A DNA stretch of 64,000 nucleotides from Termitomyces sp. T153 (lineage: Eukaryota; Basidiomycota; Agaricomycetes; Agaricales; Lyophyllaceae). The stretch's first letter is position 1; every line of letters starts with the position of its first letter. A program made the position numbers and the translations under genes. The notes under the pieces are model-generated. The model worked only from the letters and a program-made list of their open reading frames with translations, made no database searches and was not told where the DNA came from. Location of the stretch: positions 310,001 to 374,000 of the forward strand of contig JACKQL020000039.1 in NCBI GenBank assembly GCA_018296165.2, written 5' to 3'. This document shows positions 21,805 to 33,599 of the stretch, piece by piece.

Positions 21805-24750
21805 GATTCACATTCTGATTTTTCAGCGACGCACATCCATGCTTACTGACCAGAGTTGCGCGTACAACGCGTTTTGAAGCCTTGCGAACTGTAACTCCCA
21901 CCAAACCTGCCGTATCAGGCGTATGCAGCATAGATTGGTAGCGACCGGTGAGAGTTCCGTACCACACAAACGGTGCATTGAGCATGCAAACGTCTACTAA
22001 ACACAACCCAAATAACAATTTCTCCTAATTCCGCTATTGCTCTTTTCAACCGATAAAGAGTTGAATAAGCGCAGTCGACACGACTGCTTCAGCCCCTTGA
22101 GCCATCCCACTTATAGTTCGGCCGCTGAGAACAGCATTTAGTAGAAATCTAGGATTAAACACATCGTGGGTACGAGGCTGTCACATTTTCGCTCGCATGT
22201 CAAAATAACCGAAAGGTCTATATCATTATGTTCTGTCTTGTCGGGAGGAATTTCATGGAAATCAGGCCCGAGGACATCCGAAAAACAATTCGTGTATGGT
22301 TAGTTAGTACATGTGGGAACTTCGTGGCTCCGAAAGCTCGCTACAGAAGATGATATCTTCGAACATGTACATTAAAGTTGTATCGTAAGCCGCTCCCGAA
22401 AAAAAAAAAAATTAGACAGACATGAAACACGAAAATCGAGGCAATGTTACCGTAAAGGCATCGACAGTTCCGGCGGGAGGGGGGGGGGACTCGGCCTCGG
22501 CATCCTATTTCCGTCTCTCGTAAAACTACTAGTTAGTATTGGATCTGTCAATGTGGGCAAGGGCCTAAACCTAGCCTGGTGTAGTTTTACATTTTTTAGG
22601 TTTAGGCATGAAACGGGTTCCTAGGTGGGAAGGGAAGCGATGTTATGTTACTTGAGAGACTCGGTATGCAGGTAGGTGGAGGTTGAGACATGGTGACACG
22701 ATGAGTCCGTCCCTCTACGTCTGCGTCGACAAACTCGTTGTATCGACGCTCGCTCGCTCGCTCGTACATCCCAACAGGTACTTACAACGTCTAACCCAAA
22801 TAATACTCCAAGACTTAGAGTTTCGCATTAGAACCCGACTGAAAAAATAGTGTTCGGTCCAGCCACGCGACATGACAACGTCCGCCACATCCTGATTTTT
22901 TTTTTTTTAGATTTCTGATTTCTGATAAGTACGCAGGCACCAGATAAACTATACCTCAAAAGGGTTGGGTTGGTGGTTGTCAGACTAACCCCATCAGAAC
23001 GGACGGCGGCGTAGAACTAGAGCTCGAGGTCGACCAGGTGGGGGGTTTTCGTAAAAATTCCCATGGGTTGGTCACGGGTGCACAAGTGCTAGCGTGGGGC
23101 TATTGACAGACATGATGGAGAGAAGAAGGTCATCGCAATCCGCGTATGTCATGTATGTAATGTCCATAATAACTTATAATTGTCAATAAATTGCAAGGTT
23201 GTCGTTGGTATCGCGCAGTTTTTTTAATTGTCGTAGCCTGGACATTGACAATAGGTAAGTATGCAGTGGAATGTTTGGGGAAGCGTAGAGCTCAATTGTA
23301 CTATCAGTTGAACACAATTGAATTATTGTTGTATGTAGTTCTTGGGTTGATCGGCGACCTTTGGAAGCGATCGAATTCAACTCAATTGGCGGTGAATGAT
23401 ACTCGATAGCAATGGACGGAGATCACTATATGTAGAAGCGACGTTGGCGCGGATAACATGTATGTAGACTGTACGCAGCGAATACACAATAGAATTCGAA
23501 TCAAGCGAACAATAGCACCCGTTGAACGTTCGGACCGTTGAGCTTGAGCCGAAGTTGTCGGGAGCGCGGGGCTGTCTTTCGTCATCGTCGACAACTTTAG
23601 ACCCTTCCGGTGATCCTGTCAGTTACGGTTGTCAGAATGCGGGTTTGTGGGCCGAACATGGAGGCGAGTGTGGTGCGCTATGTACATGCATATATATTGA
23701 GCTTATGAGAGATTGAATAGTACTATTATATGGTTCCGAACTGCGTTACATGTTTTGATCGTGCTCTTGCACTGCGCAGCATGCATTGCATTGCCGGTAG
23801 GTCGGGAGGAGCGGATGTGATGCGATGCGATGCGATGCGATTCGCGATCGGGAGAGTTGGAGCTGATTGGACACATTTGCTTTTTTTTTCATCAGCCCAG
23901 AGTAAACGAGGCAGCAGGAAATGAAAAAAAAACGCATGTATGTAGGTGATATCTGATAAGTTTACAACGTGTCGTGACAAAGAAAAAACGAGCATTGTCG
24001 TGATGAGCGATAAGAGTGATCAGGTGAGAGTGGGTGCCTGGGAAGGATGCGCTCAGATGACTTCAGGGTGGGGAGTCGGGAACCGGGGGACGAGGAAGAG
24101 CCGGTGGCGCGCAGGTGTCATTTGAAGGATTGCGACGGGCGCTGGGTCAGGTGGATGGTGTGCTCGGTTTAGGTGACCGGATTGTGCAGGGGCGGCTCGG
24201 TGACCAAAAAAAGGAAGGCCGATGTGTTACGGCTTGTAAGCAGGTAATTAAGGGGCGAAGAGCTGAAGAGAGCTTAATGAGTGCGTAGGTGTGTGAAGAT
24301 GGAAGACTGGGAAAGGAAAGAGTATTTCTTATGCACATTGGCAGGAAGCTGGAGTGATTCGCGAGTGGGGGTCGGACCGACACCGATGCAGGTGTGGATG
24401 GACGCAGGGAGAGGCTGCCTGGAGGTGATGTGGGAGAAAGCAAAAAGGGCGTGCAGCGAACACGTTTTGTTGGTGGTTACCGGCCGTTAGGCTTGGAGAA
24501 GAGATTTTCGCACTGGATGGACAATTGACGTTACCTGGACTACGGATGAGTCGGGTTCTGGACTATTATTCTCATAGGCCCGAGTAGCCGGACATGCATG
24601 GTGTTTCAGGATAGGCACGGACCTGTGGGCGTCGGTGATCGAAAGACAAAAGACGAGGCGGAAGCGTGGGACGGCTGACGTGACGTGATCTGTGGCGAAT
24701 CTGGTTCGATCGCATAAAAGCGGCGACGCTGTTCGCTGGACTGCAGAACC
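21805..24750. other. 2.9-kb intergenic region without recognisable genes
   Basis: Very long for this gene island. It contains a 13-A run near 22400, a G-run near 22483, a T-run near 22898, a TGCGA tandem (about 23818-23840) and many short open frames in all frames with no motifs. It keeps normal CpG frequency, so it is not decayed transposon. It may hold a long 5' leader or regulatory DNA of the gene at 24751. No tRNA or rRNA was seen. Confidence 0.5.
24676..24720 (+). promoter_or_regulatory. Core promoter with TGACGT repeats and a TATA-like box
   Basis: TGACGTGACGTG at 24676-24687 holds two overlapping TGACG units, the half-site of CRE/ATF-type bZIP factors. CATAAAAG at 24713-24720 is a TATA-like box about 31-38 bases before the ATG at 24751. 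Binding in vivo is inference. Confidence 0.5.
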
Positions 24751-25508
24751 ATGTTCCGCACGGGCTCTCCCTACTCTCCCTTTTTCACCTCGGGCCTCCT
24801 GTGCCACGACGAAGCGTATGTGTCCAGCTCATTGCCCAGTCCCACCGTCTCACCGTCTCTAGTCCCTCCCTGCGTCTTCGCCGGTCGCGCGACTCGATGC
24901 GCAGCATTCCCTCCCCAAAGCCTGCGCCATCCACCACTCTCCCAGACGTGCCCAGACAGCACCCGGCCCCACCGCCCCGCCTCCCATCCATTGCGGTCAA
25001 CCCATCACTTGGGCTCTCCCTCGACCGCGCATCCCAGTCCGCGCCCGCCCTCCTCGTCTCTCCCAAACGCGACTCCACATCCAGCGTCGTCTCCCCCACC
25101 ATCCGCAAGATCAACCGCTCACACGCCCTCGCCCGTCTCGAAGGCCGCACAAACTCAACCCGACGCAGGTCCAGGCCTATCAAGCGCAACTTTATGAGCA
25201 TGAGCGACGAGGAGAGCGAGGCCGACGACGACGACGACGACGACGATTCTCCAACACTCCCTCTCATCGACGAACCCGAGGATCTCGTGCTTCCCTCCCC
25301 ACCCCTATCCCTATCCGAGCCGAGGACCGTGCCTCTCGGTCCTCGTTTCCCATCCTCGGTGCGAACCAGATCTACTTCTTCCCGAAAGCACCAGAGCACA
25401 AGTAAAGACTGGTTCTCACTCAAGAGTTTCATCGATCTCCAAACAGCCGAGGATGACTCTACCAAATTCAGCTGGCGAAGTTTTATCGAGGTCGCCAGGG
25501 TCTCCTAA
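24751..25508 (+). CDS. Ser/Pro-rich acidic protein, conserved-type hypothetical
   Basis: Two exons, 24751-24815 and 24863-25508 (47-nt intron GTATGT...CTCTAG), give 236 residues starting MFRTGSPYSPFF. The protein is mostly disordered. A Ser/Pro/Arg-rich first half includes SHALARLEGR. A basic patch (RRRSRPIKRNF) is followed by SMSDEESEADDDDDDDD, and a short ordered C-terminus reads KDWFSLKSFIDLQ...FSWRSFIEV. Basic-then-acidic segments of this kind occur in nuclear proteins and in many CK2 targets, but no known domain is present. It stands alone between two non-coding intervals of 2.9 and 2.1 kb, which suggests an extended control region. The alternative single-exon frame from 24801 would lose the MFRTGSPYSP start and is less likely because of the TATA position. 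Confidence 0.65.
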
Positions 25509-27655
25509 CCTGCTTCATCTTGCGTTTGCGTTTCGCATTCGAAGGCTCACTGCCCGACCCCAACTTCACTCCGCGGCTCTAGCTATCGCTGCACCTGCAT
25601 TCTCTGCCGCATCCGCCCCACATAGTGCACCAACACCGCTCCTTCTCTACTTTATCTCTCATGTCTATCTTAGTATCTATCGGACCCCGCTTTGTACCAC
25701 CACCATCATTGTCTTCACCATCATACATTCTGCACAACCTTCTCTCTAACTAATCACTCCTTCTCTTCTCGTTCTGTACTCCTGATAACCCACCGCACCA
25801 CAACAATCTTTTTATCTCTTAATAATCTTTTTTCTTTCGCGATGAACAAGGACCGCGGTCTGTGATCGCGTTTGTACAAAACTCTCGCTTGACTTGTACT
25901 TTTTTTTTTTGGTCAATGTAACCCGTGCATCTCTACAAAACTAATCTTAGCCCTGCTGTGTTGTGTATCTTTCGTACCCCGTTGACGTGGGTACACTCGC
26001 CAAATACATACATCCGTGTACACCCCTCATGTTATTTGTCCAAACCGAAACGTGGATTACCATGCTGCGCAAAAGCACTGCCTGCGATTCAAGCTGCGAA
26101 AATGACCCAGTGATCTGCACAGCTATCACTGTTGTGAGTATGTAAGAAGTAAACTCGATCCGCAAAGTCCTCTTACGATACGAGCTCTTTACGTTCGAGT
26201 TCGAGGAGGTTTCCGACGAGCTGTTTTACGTTTTTTGAGTTTCGCTTGCGTTTGCGTTTTTGGTGTTTTGTCCACCGCCCCCCGCCCTGGACCCCTGGAC
26301 CGTCGGTCCCTCCTTCAGTTAAATAACTTACTTAGCACTCGCTTGTTAGCCTAGTAGTTAATCCAATAGACGGGCATGAAACAACTGTCATATGTCTATT
26401 ATCCATACCATACGTAAAAAATATAGTTTTGTCTAGACCAGTTGTCAAATGCAGTTACTCCTCACCGTCATTCCGGTACTACATAACTATCGCGCGCGTC
26501 GCGTTTCATCATCATCATCGATAACTTACTTGATCATGGATAATCATCTGGAATTCAGCCCAAGTATCGATATATCAAAGATTAAAAATAGTTTTGCCAG
26601 AAACAAAAAAAAAAAGATCAGTGATAAATTACGGTATGTGTACACCCCCGCCCTCGTCGGTGTTCGGCGCCGCACCGCACCGCACCGCACCGACTATCGC
26701 GTCGCGTCGCGTCACGCGTGGGATGATTATTTTAGCAGTTAATAAATGACGTACGGACTCGGATACGGATACGGATACGGATACTTAACGGGCCCGGCGG
26801 ACATCGCGTACTCGTACTGACGCGTAACGCATATGTATTTATCGAACGCTCCATCTCATGATAAGCGTAAAAGCATCAATCAGGACACCGGATGTCCGCA
26901 AGCAGGGGAACAATGCAATGGGGTACAATGTCCACCCGCTAGCGCCGTGCCTCATGATCATCTGCCTCCGGTATAGACTTCGTCTATATGTAGAAGTACT
27001 AGTACACACATGATGAGATTTTTTGATTTAATTAACGCTATATACATATATGTTTATGAGCCCTTCAGGGACGGTGGGGGTGGGTGGGTCGTTCACGGCA
27101 ATTCAATAAATTATCGAAAAACGGGTGTTTAGTGCATATGGTTAGTTGGGTTGGGTTATGTAAAGCAGAAGAAGAAGAAGAAAATAATAATTATTATTAA
27201 GCGCAGCCGGGTTTTGAGTCATGTTTAGGACCCCTGATGATGATCATTGTCATTGTGGCGCGCAGGGCTGGGTGCTGCCGCTTGGTAGGAAGTAAATACG
27301 GCAATGGCGCGCGCGCGCGACCCCAATCATAATGTCCGGTGTTTCATGTGGTTAGCCGATCGCGGACGCTAAAGGCTACTCTTGCAGGTCATAGAAAGAA
27401 AAACTAGATCTACATAGATTGGGGTACACTTGTCCACGGTATACAAATATGTGTTGAGATACTGTGTGATATCGCTTTACTATGTCCTTCCTTCCCAAAA
27501 AAAAACCATCCAATCCACATATTGGTGAAAACGAAGAACGAAAAACGAAAAACGAAAACAAGCTCCCGAGATCGGAGGGGCGGGATTCACTTGATAACGA
27601 CTTAGTCCTGTCTTGGTTCTACACACATATAACCATTTTGAATTCTATGATCTCC
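25509..27655. other. 2.1-kb intergenic region between converging genes
   Basis: No gene recognised. It holds simple repeats: CCGCA/GTCGC-type tandems at about 26670-26715, GGATAC tandem at about 26755-26785, GAAGAAGAAG near 27170 and GCGCGCGCGC near 27306. The first 350 bases after 25508 are C/T-rich and probably 3' untranslated. Confidence 0.5.
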
Positions 27656-29750
27656 CTACCGTCTCCAGAAGCTATCCAGTAGGCTGGTAGGCATTGATGG
27701 CTTGTGACCAGATGACGGAGATGACGGGCGACTGGAAACAGATGGGTGGGACGGCGGCGGCGGCGAAAGATATGAAGGAGAGTAGCTAGAGTGAGATGGA
27801 GGATATGAGCCGCTTGGCGCTGGACCTGAGACGGCGCTTGTATGATGCGTAGAAGGCACATAAGCACCTGGTCCATAGAGGGGCTGAGAGGTATAGTAAT
27901 CGTTTGGACGGTCCCAGCCCGTGTTGAGCGCCCCGTGACCGGGTACTGTTGGAGCGGGGAATGGGACGGATGGATTCGAGTCGGAAGGTTTGAAGTCGTA
28001 CGTTGGTCGAGAGGGTGGTTCAGCAGGCGGGGAAGCATATGAGGTGGGATGGGGTGGAGAAGGGGAAGGTTGATGGGGATGTGAGTAGTCGTGAGCCTGG
28101 GCGTGCCCGCGCGCCGAGGGGGAGGGAGATTGACCGCCTTTGATGAGCTTGGCAGAGTCCAGTGGAGGAGTCGTTCGTCTAGAAGCTGTCAATTTGGGAA
28201 GTGGAGAGAAAAGGTAACCCAACCGTCAGGTCAGTCACGGAAAGCAAATACAATTGGTCATTTCCACCGACCCTTTTTCTCATCCTTCTTTATGGAATCT
28301 TTAGCTTTAGAGTCTTTGCCAGGGCTGCTATCTTTCCTTGACGTGTCCTTGAACGCGTCTCTGGTCATTGAGCCGCCACTCAATCTTTCACCTGTACTCG
28401 CTTTGGGCTGCAACTCCGGCATGTCGATCTTACTCAAATGAACAGTAAGACTTGTCGGTGGCGTGTACGTGGTTGTCGGTTTAACATCGTCTAGATTAAT
28501 ACGTCTTGGTCCCTTCTTCTTAACTTCATCATACACCACGTATTGATGTAAATCAGTCTCCTCAGAGAGCCCTAAACCCCCAGCGTCAGGTCTGGCCCAA
28601 GCCAACGGAAGAGCGGAAGTAACCAGAGAAATCTTCTAACCTGCTTTATACCTAATACGTTTCGTCTCTTGCACGACCTGCAGAACCTTCGGCACCTGTT
28701 CCGCCGCAGCCGAGCGGATTGTTACAAATAGCATAGCATCATCCTTGCAGAAGAGCATCACATCAGAGCCAGGAAGTGAAGGGGTAATGAAATGAGGTAC
28801 ATACCTCGAGTAAGCGCGAGCAGTATTCGGCATAGTGTCGTACCTGGCCTTCTTCTTCGACAAAAATTTCGTTGTAATCCCCAAGGGACGCTTGTATCTC
28901 AGCGATCCTCTCAACGCCCGTCTTCGGTTCAGGCTTAGGGGGTGTAGGAGGAGGTGCTTCTTCCGCCAAACGCGTTTGCCTAGACACGGCGGAAGTGGTA
29001 GGTGCCATGGGCGTTCGTGCTGCGCTGCGTATAGTCGTCTCTTGTGGCATGTGATATCCTTCGTTAACGTCGGAGAACGTCAACAACGCAGTTAGAATTA
29101 CTATTTCAAGGCCTTTACGGTCGTTGATATCAAATCTGAAAGAAGCATCAGGTAAAGTCAAGATCAAGAAATTGAGAAGTTTGAAGACGGACCGATTGAG
29201 ATTGTAATCAAGGATTTGGACCGTTGTCGTCTTGAGGCGCCCAGCAGGCTCTTTAGTGACGGCAACAAGCACGGGTGGGTCCGGTTTGCGCAGCATGTAG
29301 CATTCCTCGCGCTTCCATTCAAAGTTATGTCTGGGAGCAAGATGATATGATGATCGACGATCGACGACAGCTTAGAAGATGCTTACTCTTCCCAATTGAA
29401 ACTCCAGCGAAACGATAGGGTTCCGGTGTATTTGAGTTCAACGAGAATGGTTGGGTTGTAGAGCTCAAGTATCTTGGTCTTGCTTGTAGCATTAGGAGAT
29501 GTTGCGGAGATTAGCAGAGACTGCGATATGGGGTCTGCAGTACGATATTAAACGAGTTGTTAAACCCAGTCCTTGATACGTCAAACGAGGCCGAAAAGGA
29601 CGTACCGTACACTTCTGCCTTGTACTCAACTCCAGGAAGTCGATGTTTCCTATAATGAATAGTACCGGAGGGGTCAATGAGATCGACGATATGTGGATTG
29701 TCCTTATTTGGCGTGACATGCAGCGTAAAGAGATTCTGGTCCAAGCTCAT
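27656..29750 (-). CDS. Seven-exon conserved-type protein with tubby-like N-terminal part
   Basis: Exons on minus: 29750-29606, 29534-29387, 29330-29193, 29135-28805, 28743-28641, 28571-28272 and 28185-27656, totalling 564 residues in one frame with GT-AG introns. The N-terminal about 200 residues are rich in beta-strand pattern (HIVDLIDPSGTIHYRK, LLISATSPNATSKTKILELY, GTLSFRWSFNWEEHNFEWKR, KTTTVQILDYNLNRF). They resemble the tubby C-terminal/LURP-one-like barrel seen in hypothetical fungal proteins. A helical part follows (ILTALLTFSDVNEG and AMLFVTIRSAAAEQVPKVLQ), then a Lys/Asp/Ser-rich linker and a long Pro/Ser/Tyr-rich disordered tail ending SLLDSFWRR. No catalytic motif, signal peptide or membrane segment is visible. 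The barrel assignment is by overall pattern only, and the function is unknown. Confidence 0.8.
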
Positions 29751-31064
29751 AGTATAGAGGCAATTCCGACAGGATTCCTGGTGGATGTGGATATAAGTCG
29801 CCGCGCCTGCGGTCGCCGGGTGATCAACATGCTTTTGGCATAGCCATCAAGGCTTTTTGACATTGTTACATAGTCAGTTGGTACTTGCACAGCACACTCT
29901 GGCACACATAGGTCCTTCACTCTGCGCTCTAGAATGGGACATGACGTTGATGTCGCTGTAATTATTGACACAGCACTCTTGATGCGTCTTCGTTCGAAAT
30001 ACTAAAGTCAGCACCCAGTATCCAGTCTTCAGGCCTCGATGTTCAACCAACGTTCAATGTTTGACTTTCACTTTGTCGAGCCGAGTGTCGTCTGGACGAT
30101 TCATAGCGATAATAGCTTGTAATCAATCCAGGAAAAATTGTATCATGGCGGAAAAAGTGCGCGCGCAACAAATTAGAACTAGTCCCGTATCCTTCGCCGC
30201 CGCTTGATTCATCGCACTCCCGATGTGCAGCACTCTGCTCGACTAATTACAACCTCTCGCATGGCTCCTTGTGTAGGGAGCCTATCGTTTTGGAAGTTAC
30301 TGTCTCTTTGAGATAAGGATTATGGTACTGATCAAGTCTAATGGCTAGCTCGATTGCAAGACATATTCTCAAATTCAATTGTTATTCAATTGTTGGAAGT
30401 TGGAATCTGTTTCCTGGATTCATGTCTAGGATCATTTAATCGGTCCGCCAATCTCAAGACACTTTCTCCGGGAAGTTTGCGATCTGACGAATATATTACT
30501 GTGATGGCTGAACGCGAAAACTACAATACGATAAGAATACAATATAGTACAAAGATAATCAGAGTTTTAAGATTGCTGAATATGAGAAACAGGGAGTGGG
30601 CGCGAAAAAATATAGGATACACGCGGAAGGTCTAAATAAAGAAAAGGAGTGAATTGATGATGAAGCCACGTTCGGAAAACCGACGAGCTAGGCTTACTAT
30701 AGAAAATTGAGATCAACGCAGCGGCGCTAACTTCAATCTTCGACGGTAAGAAATGAGATCAAATCATCTGTAAGTTGCAATGCAGAGTAATGCAGAGAAT
30801 CAATACAGAGAATCAATAATAAACAAAAGAAGAAAAGGTCTGAGAACACTGCTCTGCGCGGGGACAGTATCAGAAAGAACTGTTGAAGGTGAGAGAGCGG
30901 CTGAGCGCTCACCTATTAGCGCCATGCCGACGGCGGCCTCAAGTCATTGACGATGACCGGGCGCCGAGGTATGCGCCTGTTGCGCAGAGGCCTCTGAAAA
31001 TGCTCCTACCTTGTGAATCCGCATTTACGTCAAGTTGTGTACCCTCAACCTTTATCATTGTGCC
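29751..31064. other. 1.3-kb divergent intergenic region
   Basis: Lies between the starts of the minus gene and the antiporter gene. A+T-rich from about 30300 to 30880; GCGCGCAAC near 30160. The open frames at 29747-29971 (-) and 30354-30635 (+) show no motif and were not called. Presumed to hold both promoters. Confidence 0.45.
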
Positions 31065-33138
31065 ATGGCCATCAATCTACTCGAAGTTCGTGTCACATCC
31101 ATTCATATCTGGTCCTTACCTAGTTGCTGTTGCTCAAGGTAACAACCCCAGGGTTGGTGTACACATGCCTCGGAGGTTTCGTTGTTGCAGTGAGTCTTCA
31201 ATGTACATCTCATACTACCTCTCCTAATTTTCTTCTATCCTAGTTCTCCATGTTTTCGCTCCTAGTCAAGGAAACTGTAAGTTGACCACATCAGCCGTCT
31301 CAATTTTCAATGGCTCATCTCAATGGCTCATCTGATGTCCAACGCTGATCCAGTTCTACCTCAATGAAGTCGTGCTTGGAACAGCTTTTGGTATTGCCAT
31401 AGGACCACATGGCGCAGATATATTTGCCCCACGATCTTGGGACTTCTCTACTACCTTCATAACCCGCGAGATCACTCGCATCGTTCTTGCCACCGGCCTC
31501 TTCGCCATCGGCGTAGAACTTCCCAAATCATATATGGCCAGACATGGAAAGAGCCTCCTTGTTATGGTCGTACCTACAATGGCTATTGGTTGGCTCATTG
31601 TCGCAGGTGAGCCAATAGTCATCATAATTTCACTTTTCACGAACGTTCACTTTATCAGGCGTCTTGTTCGGTCTATTTCCAAAACTGAGTTTCTACTCAT
31701 GCCTTGCCATCTCTGCGTGTCTCACCCCTACCGACCCCATCATCTGTGCTGCTATCGTAGGTCAGCCTGACGTTGCCGTTCTGATTTTGGAATGTGCTGA
31801 AGTCTTGCCAATAAGGTGGTAAATATGCGGAGAGACATGTACCCCTTAATCTTCGCCGTATATTGTCGGCAGAATCTGCGGCCAACGATGGTCTCGCTTA
31901 CCCATTCTTAACAATATCTCTTTATCTTATACTCGACAAAACTAAACAGGAAGCCATCCTTCATTGGGTTCTTGTGGGATGGCTTTGTGAGTCAATGCAT
32001 TTTGACTAGCTTGATTCTGCTGATCCATCTTCCAGACCAAGTAGTTATGGGCATCGTCATTGGTGTCATCTTGGGACTCATGTTTTCTCACTTGATGAAA
32101 TTCTCTCATCAACGTGGGTTCATCGACCGCGAATCTTATATAGCACAGTATCTTGCTCTCGCTATTTTTATTGCGGGTGTTGTAAGCACAATTGGTAGCG
32201 ATGACCTCCTAGCTGCTTTTGCAGCAGGTATTTATTCTCCCCATCCATGTCCTGAGTCCTTGTGACTAACTGAGAAATCATCCAGGCAGTGCCATCTCAT
32301 GGGATGGAGAATTCAATGATCACACCGAAGGCGAAGCGTTTGCATCCATCCTTGATCTCGTCCTTAATTGTGCTTGTTTCATATACATTGGTGCTTGGCT
32401 TCCGTTTGAATCTTTCAATTCCCCCGAACTCGGAATTACCCCTTGGCGACTTGTTATCCTCTTTCTTATAATACTTGCGCTTCGCCGTATACCAGCTATA
32501 ATGGTACTCTATCGATGGGTTCCAGAAATTCGGACTTGGCGTGAAGCACTGTTTTCTGGTCATTTTGGTGAGTTGACGTTAATTCTGTATTGACACTTGA
32601 CTTCATGTGTTATAGGTCCCGTAAGCTTAGCGCTTTCAGCTTTCCTTTCAGTTGTCTCATCAAGTCTTAAGATGGGTGTTGGTGCAATTTTCATTTCCTC
32701 TCTAGCTTTACATAAACTACCGGCTGCCCACAATCCGCCTAAAAACGAGCAAGAGTTGTTAGCGGCATCTCTGGAGCCAATGGTTGCCTTCATTGTACTT
32801 TGTTCTATTGTCATTCGTAAGATGTCATAGTCTTCGCATAAATCAACATTGACCTTCTGTTTTCCTCAGACGGGCTGTCCATCCCCTTCTTCTCGCTTGG
32901 CAAGGCTACGCTTTATCTGACCACCACACTTCCAAGCAAGACCCCTGACTGGATGATAGGGATTCGACACGCCTCGACGAACATATCTGTTAGCCCCACA
33001 TCCGTTAACCAAGCGACATCCGTACCAGATGCGAACTCCGGTGCACTAGAGGACCAGCAGCCGCAGCACGAGACTAGGGACATTGCAACCGGGGTCCAAA
33101 ATATCACCACCACAGTAGAGGACCTTGTGAACATATAA
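31065..33138 (+). CDS. Na+/H+ antiporter, fungal Nha1/Sod2-type (CPA1)
   Basis: Plasma-membrane exchanger that exports Na+ (and often K+) for protons, giving salt tolerance and pH control. About ten exons of multi-span hydrophobic sequence. Diagnostic blocks: YLNEVVLGTAFGIAIGPHGA, LFAIGVELPKSYM, CLTPTDPIICAAIVGGKYAE, the ion-binding ESAANDG (ND pair), STIGSDDLLAAFAAG, AFASILDLVLNCACFIYIGA and GHFGPMGVGAIFISSLALH, the last after removing an intron GTAAGC...CTTAAG at about 32623-32671. The tail after the last membrane span is only about 60 residues, so it resembles the short Sod2 form more than yeast Nha1 with its long tail. The start (ATG 31065, MAINLLEVRVTSIHI) fits the family N-terminus, but the first splice joining it to YTCLGGFVVA leaves a one-base frame problem. 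The N-terminal exon is therefore uncertain. Confidence 0.85.
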
Positions 33139-33599
33139 AGACATATGATAGAGCAGGAGAGTTGCCAATAATCAACGGGCGGGTGCTTGGTGCGTCAACT
33201 GGTACGTACGTTTGCAAGGCTATATACTAGAGCACAGGTGCAAATATATGGGATAAACCAAGCATAACTCATGAATTCAAGCATAGAATGGAGATTAAGG
33301 TTTATCGATCGTACGACACCCCTTGAGCATTCGCAGGCTACTGGCTGACAACAAGTCAAGGTCCGATTTGCGCAGCATACAGTAGCACTCGTCGCGCTTT
33401 CTTCAATGGCCAAGCACGATCGTTTGATTTCCATTCGTCCTGTAGGCTCACAACATCATATGTCTGGAGGTGGGTTGTGTCCAAATTATGTCATAGCTCA
33501 CATATATGTACAGCCACTGCCAAATTTGGGAGACAGTGTTCCCATCCCTTGAAATCTCATCTCTTACAATGTCACCCACTGAGCTACCAATGTTTGATA
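33139..33599. other. Intergenic edge of the gene island
   Basis: Downstream of the antiporter. CpG is normal up to about 33430 and then becomes rare, marking the change to decayed transposon DNA. No gene seen. Confidence 0.5.

Noticed and set aside
23818..23845. TGCGA tandem looked at as a possible CRISPR-like or satellite array
   Set aside because: Only about four perfect 5-bp units, no spacers; a simple microsatellite in a eukaryotic genome.
24785..25465. 226-codon minus-strand open frame opposite the acidic protein gene
   Set aside because: Mirror of biased C-rich codons of the plus gene; the plus strand has a TATA box, an intron in frame and a sensible start.
30354..30635. 93-codon plus-strand frame in A+T-rich DNA
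   Set aside because: No motif, no convincing promoter or codon bias; treated as chance.
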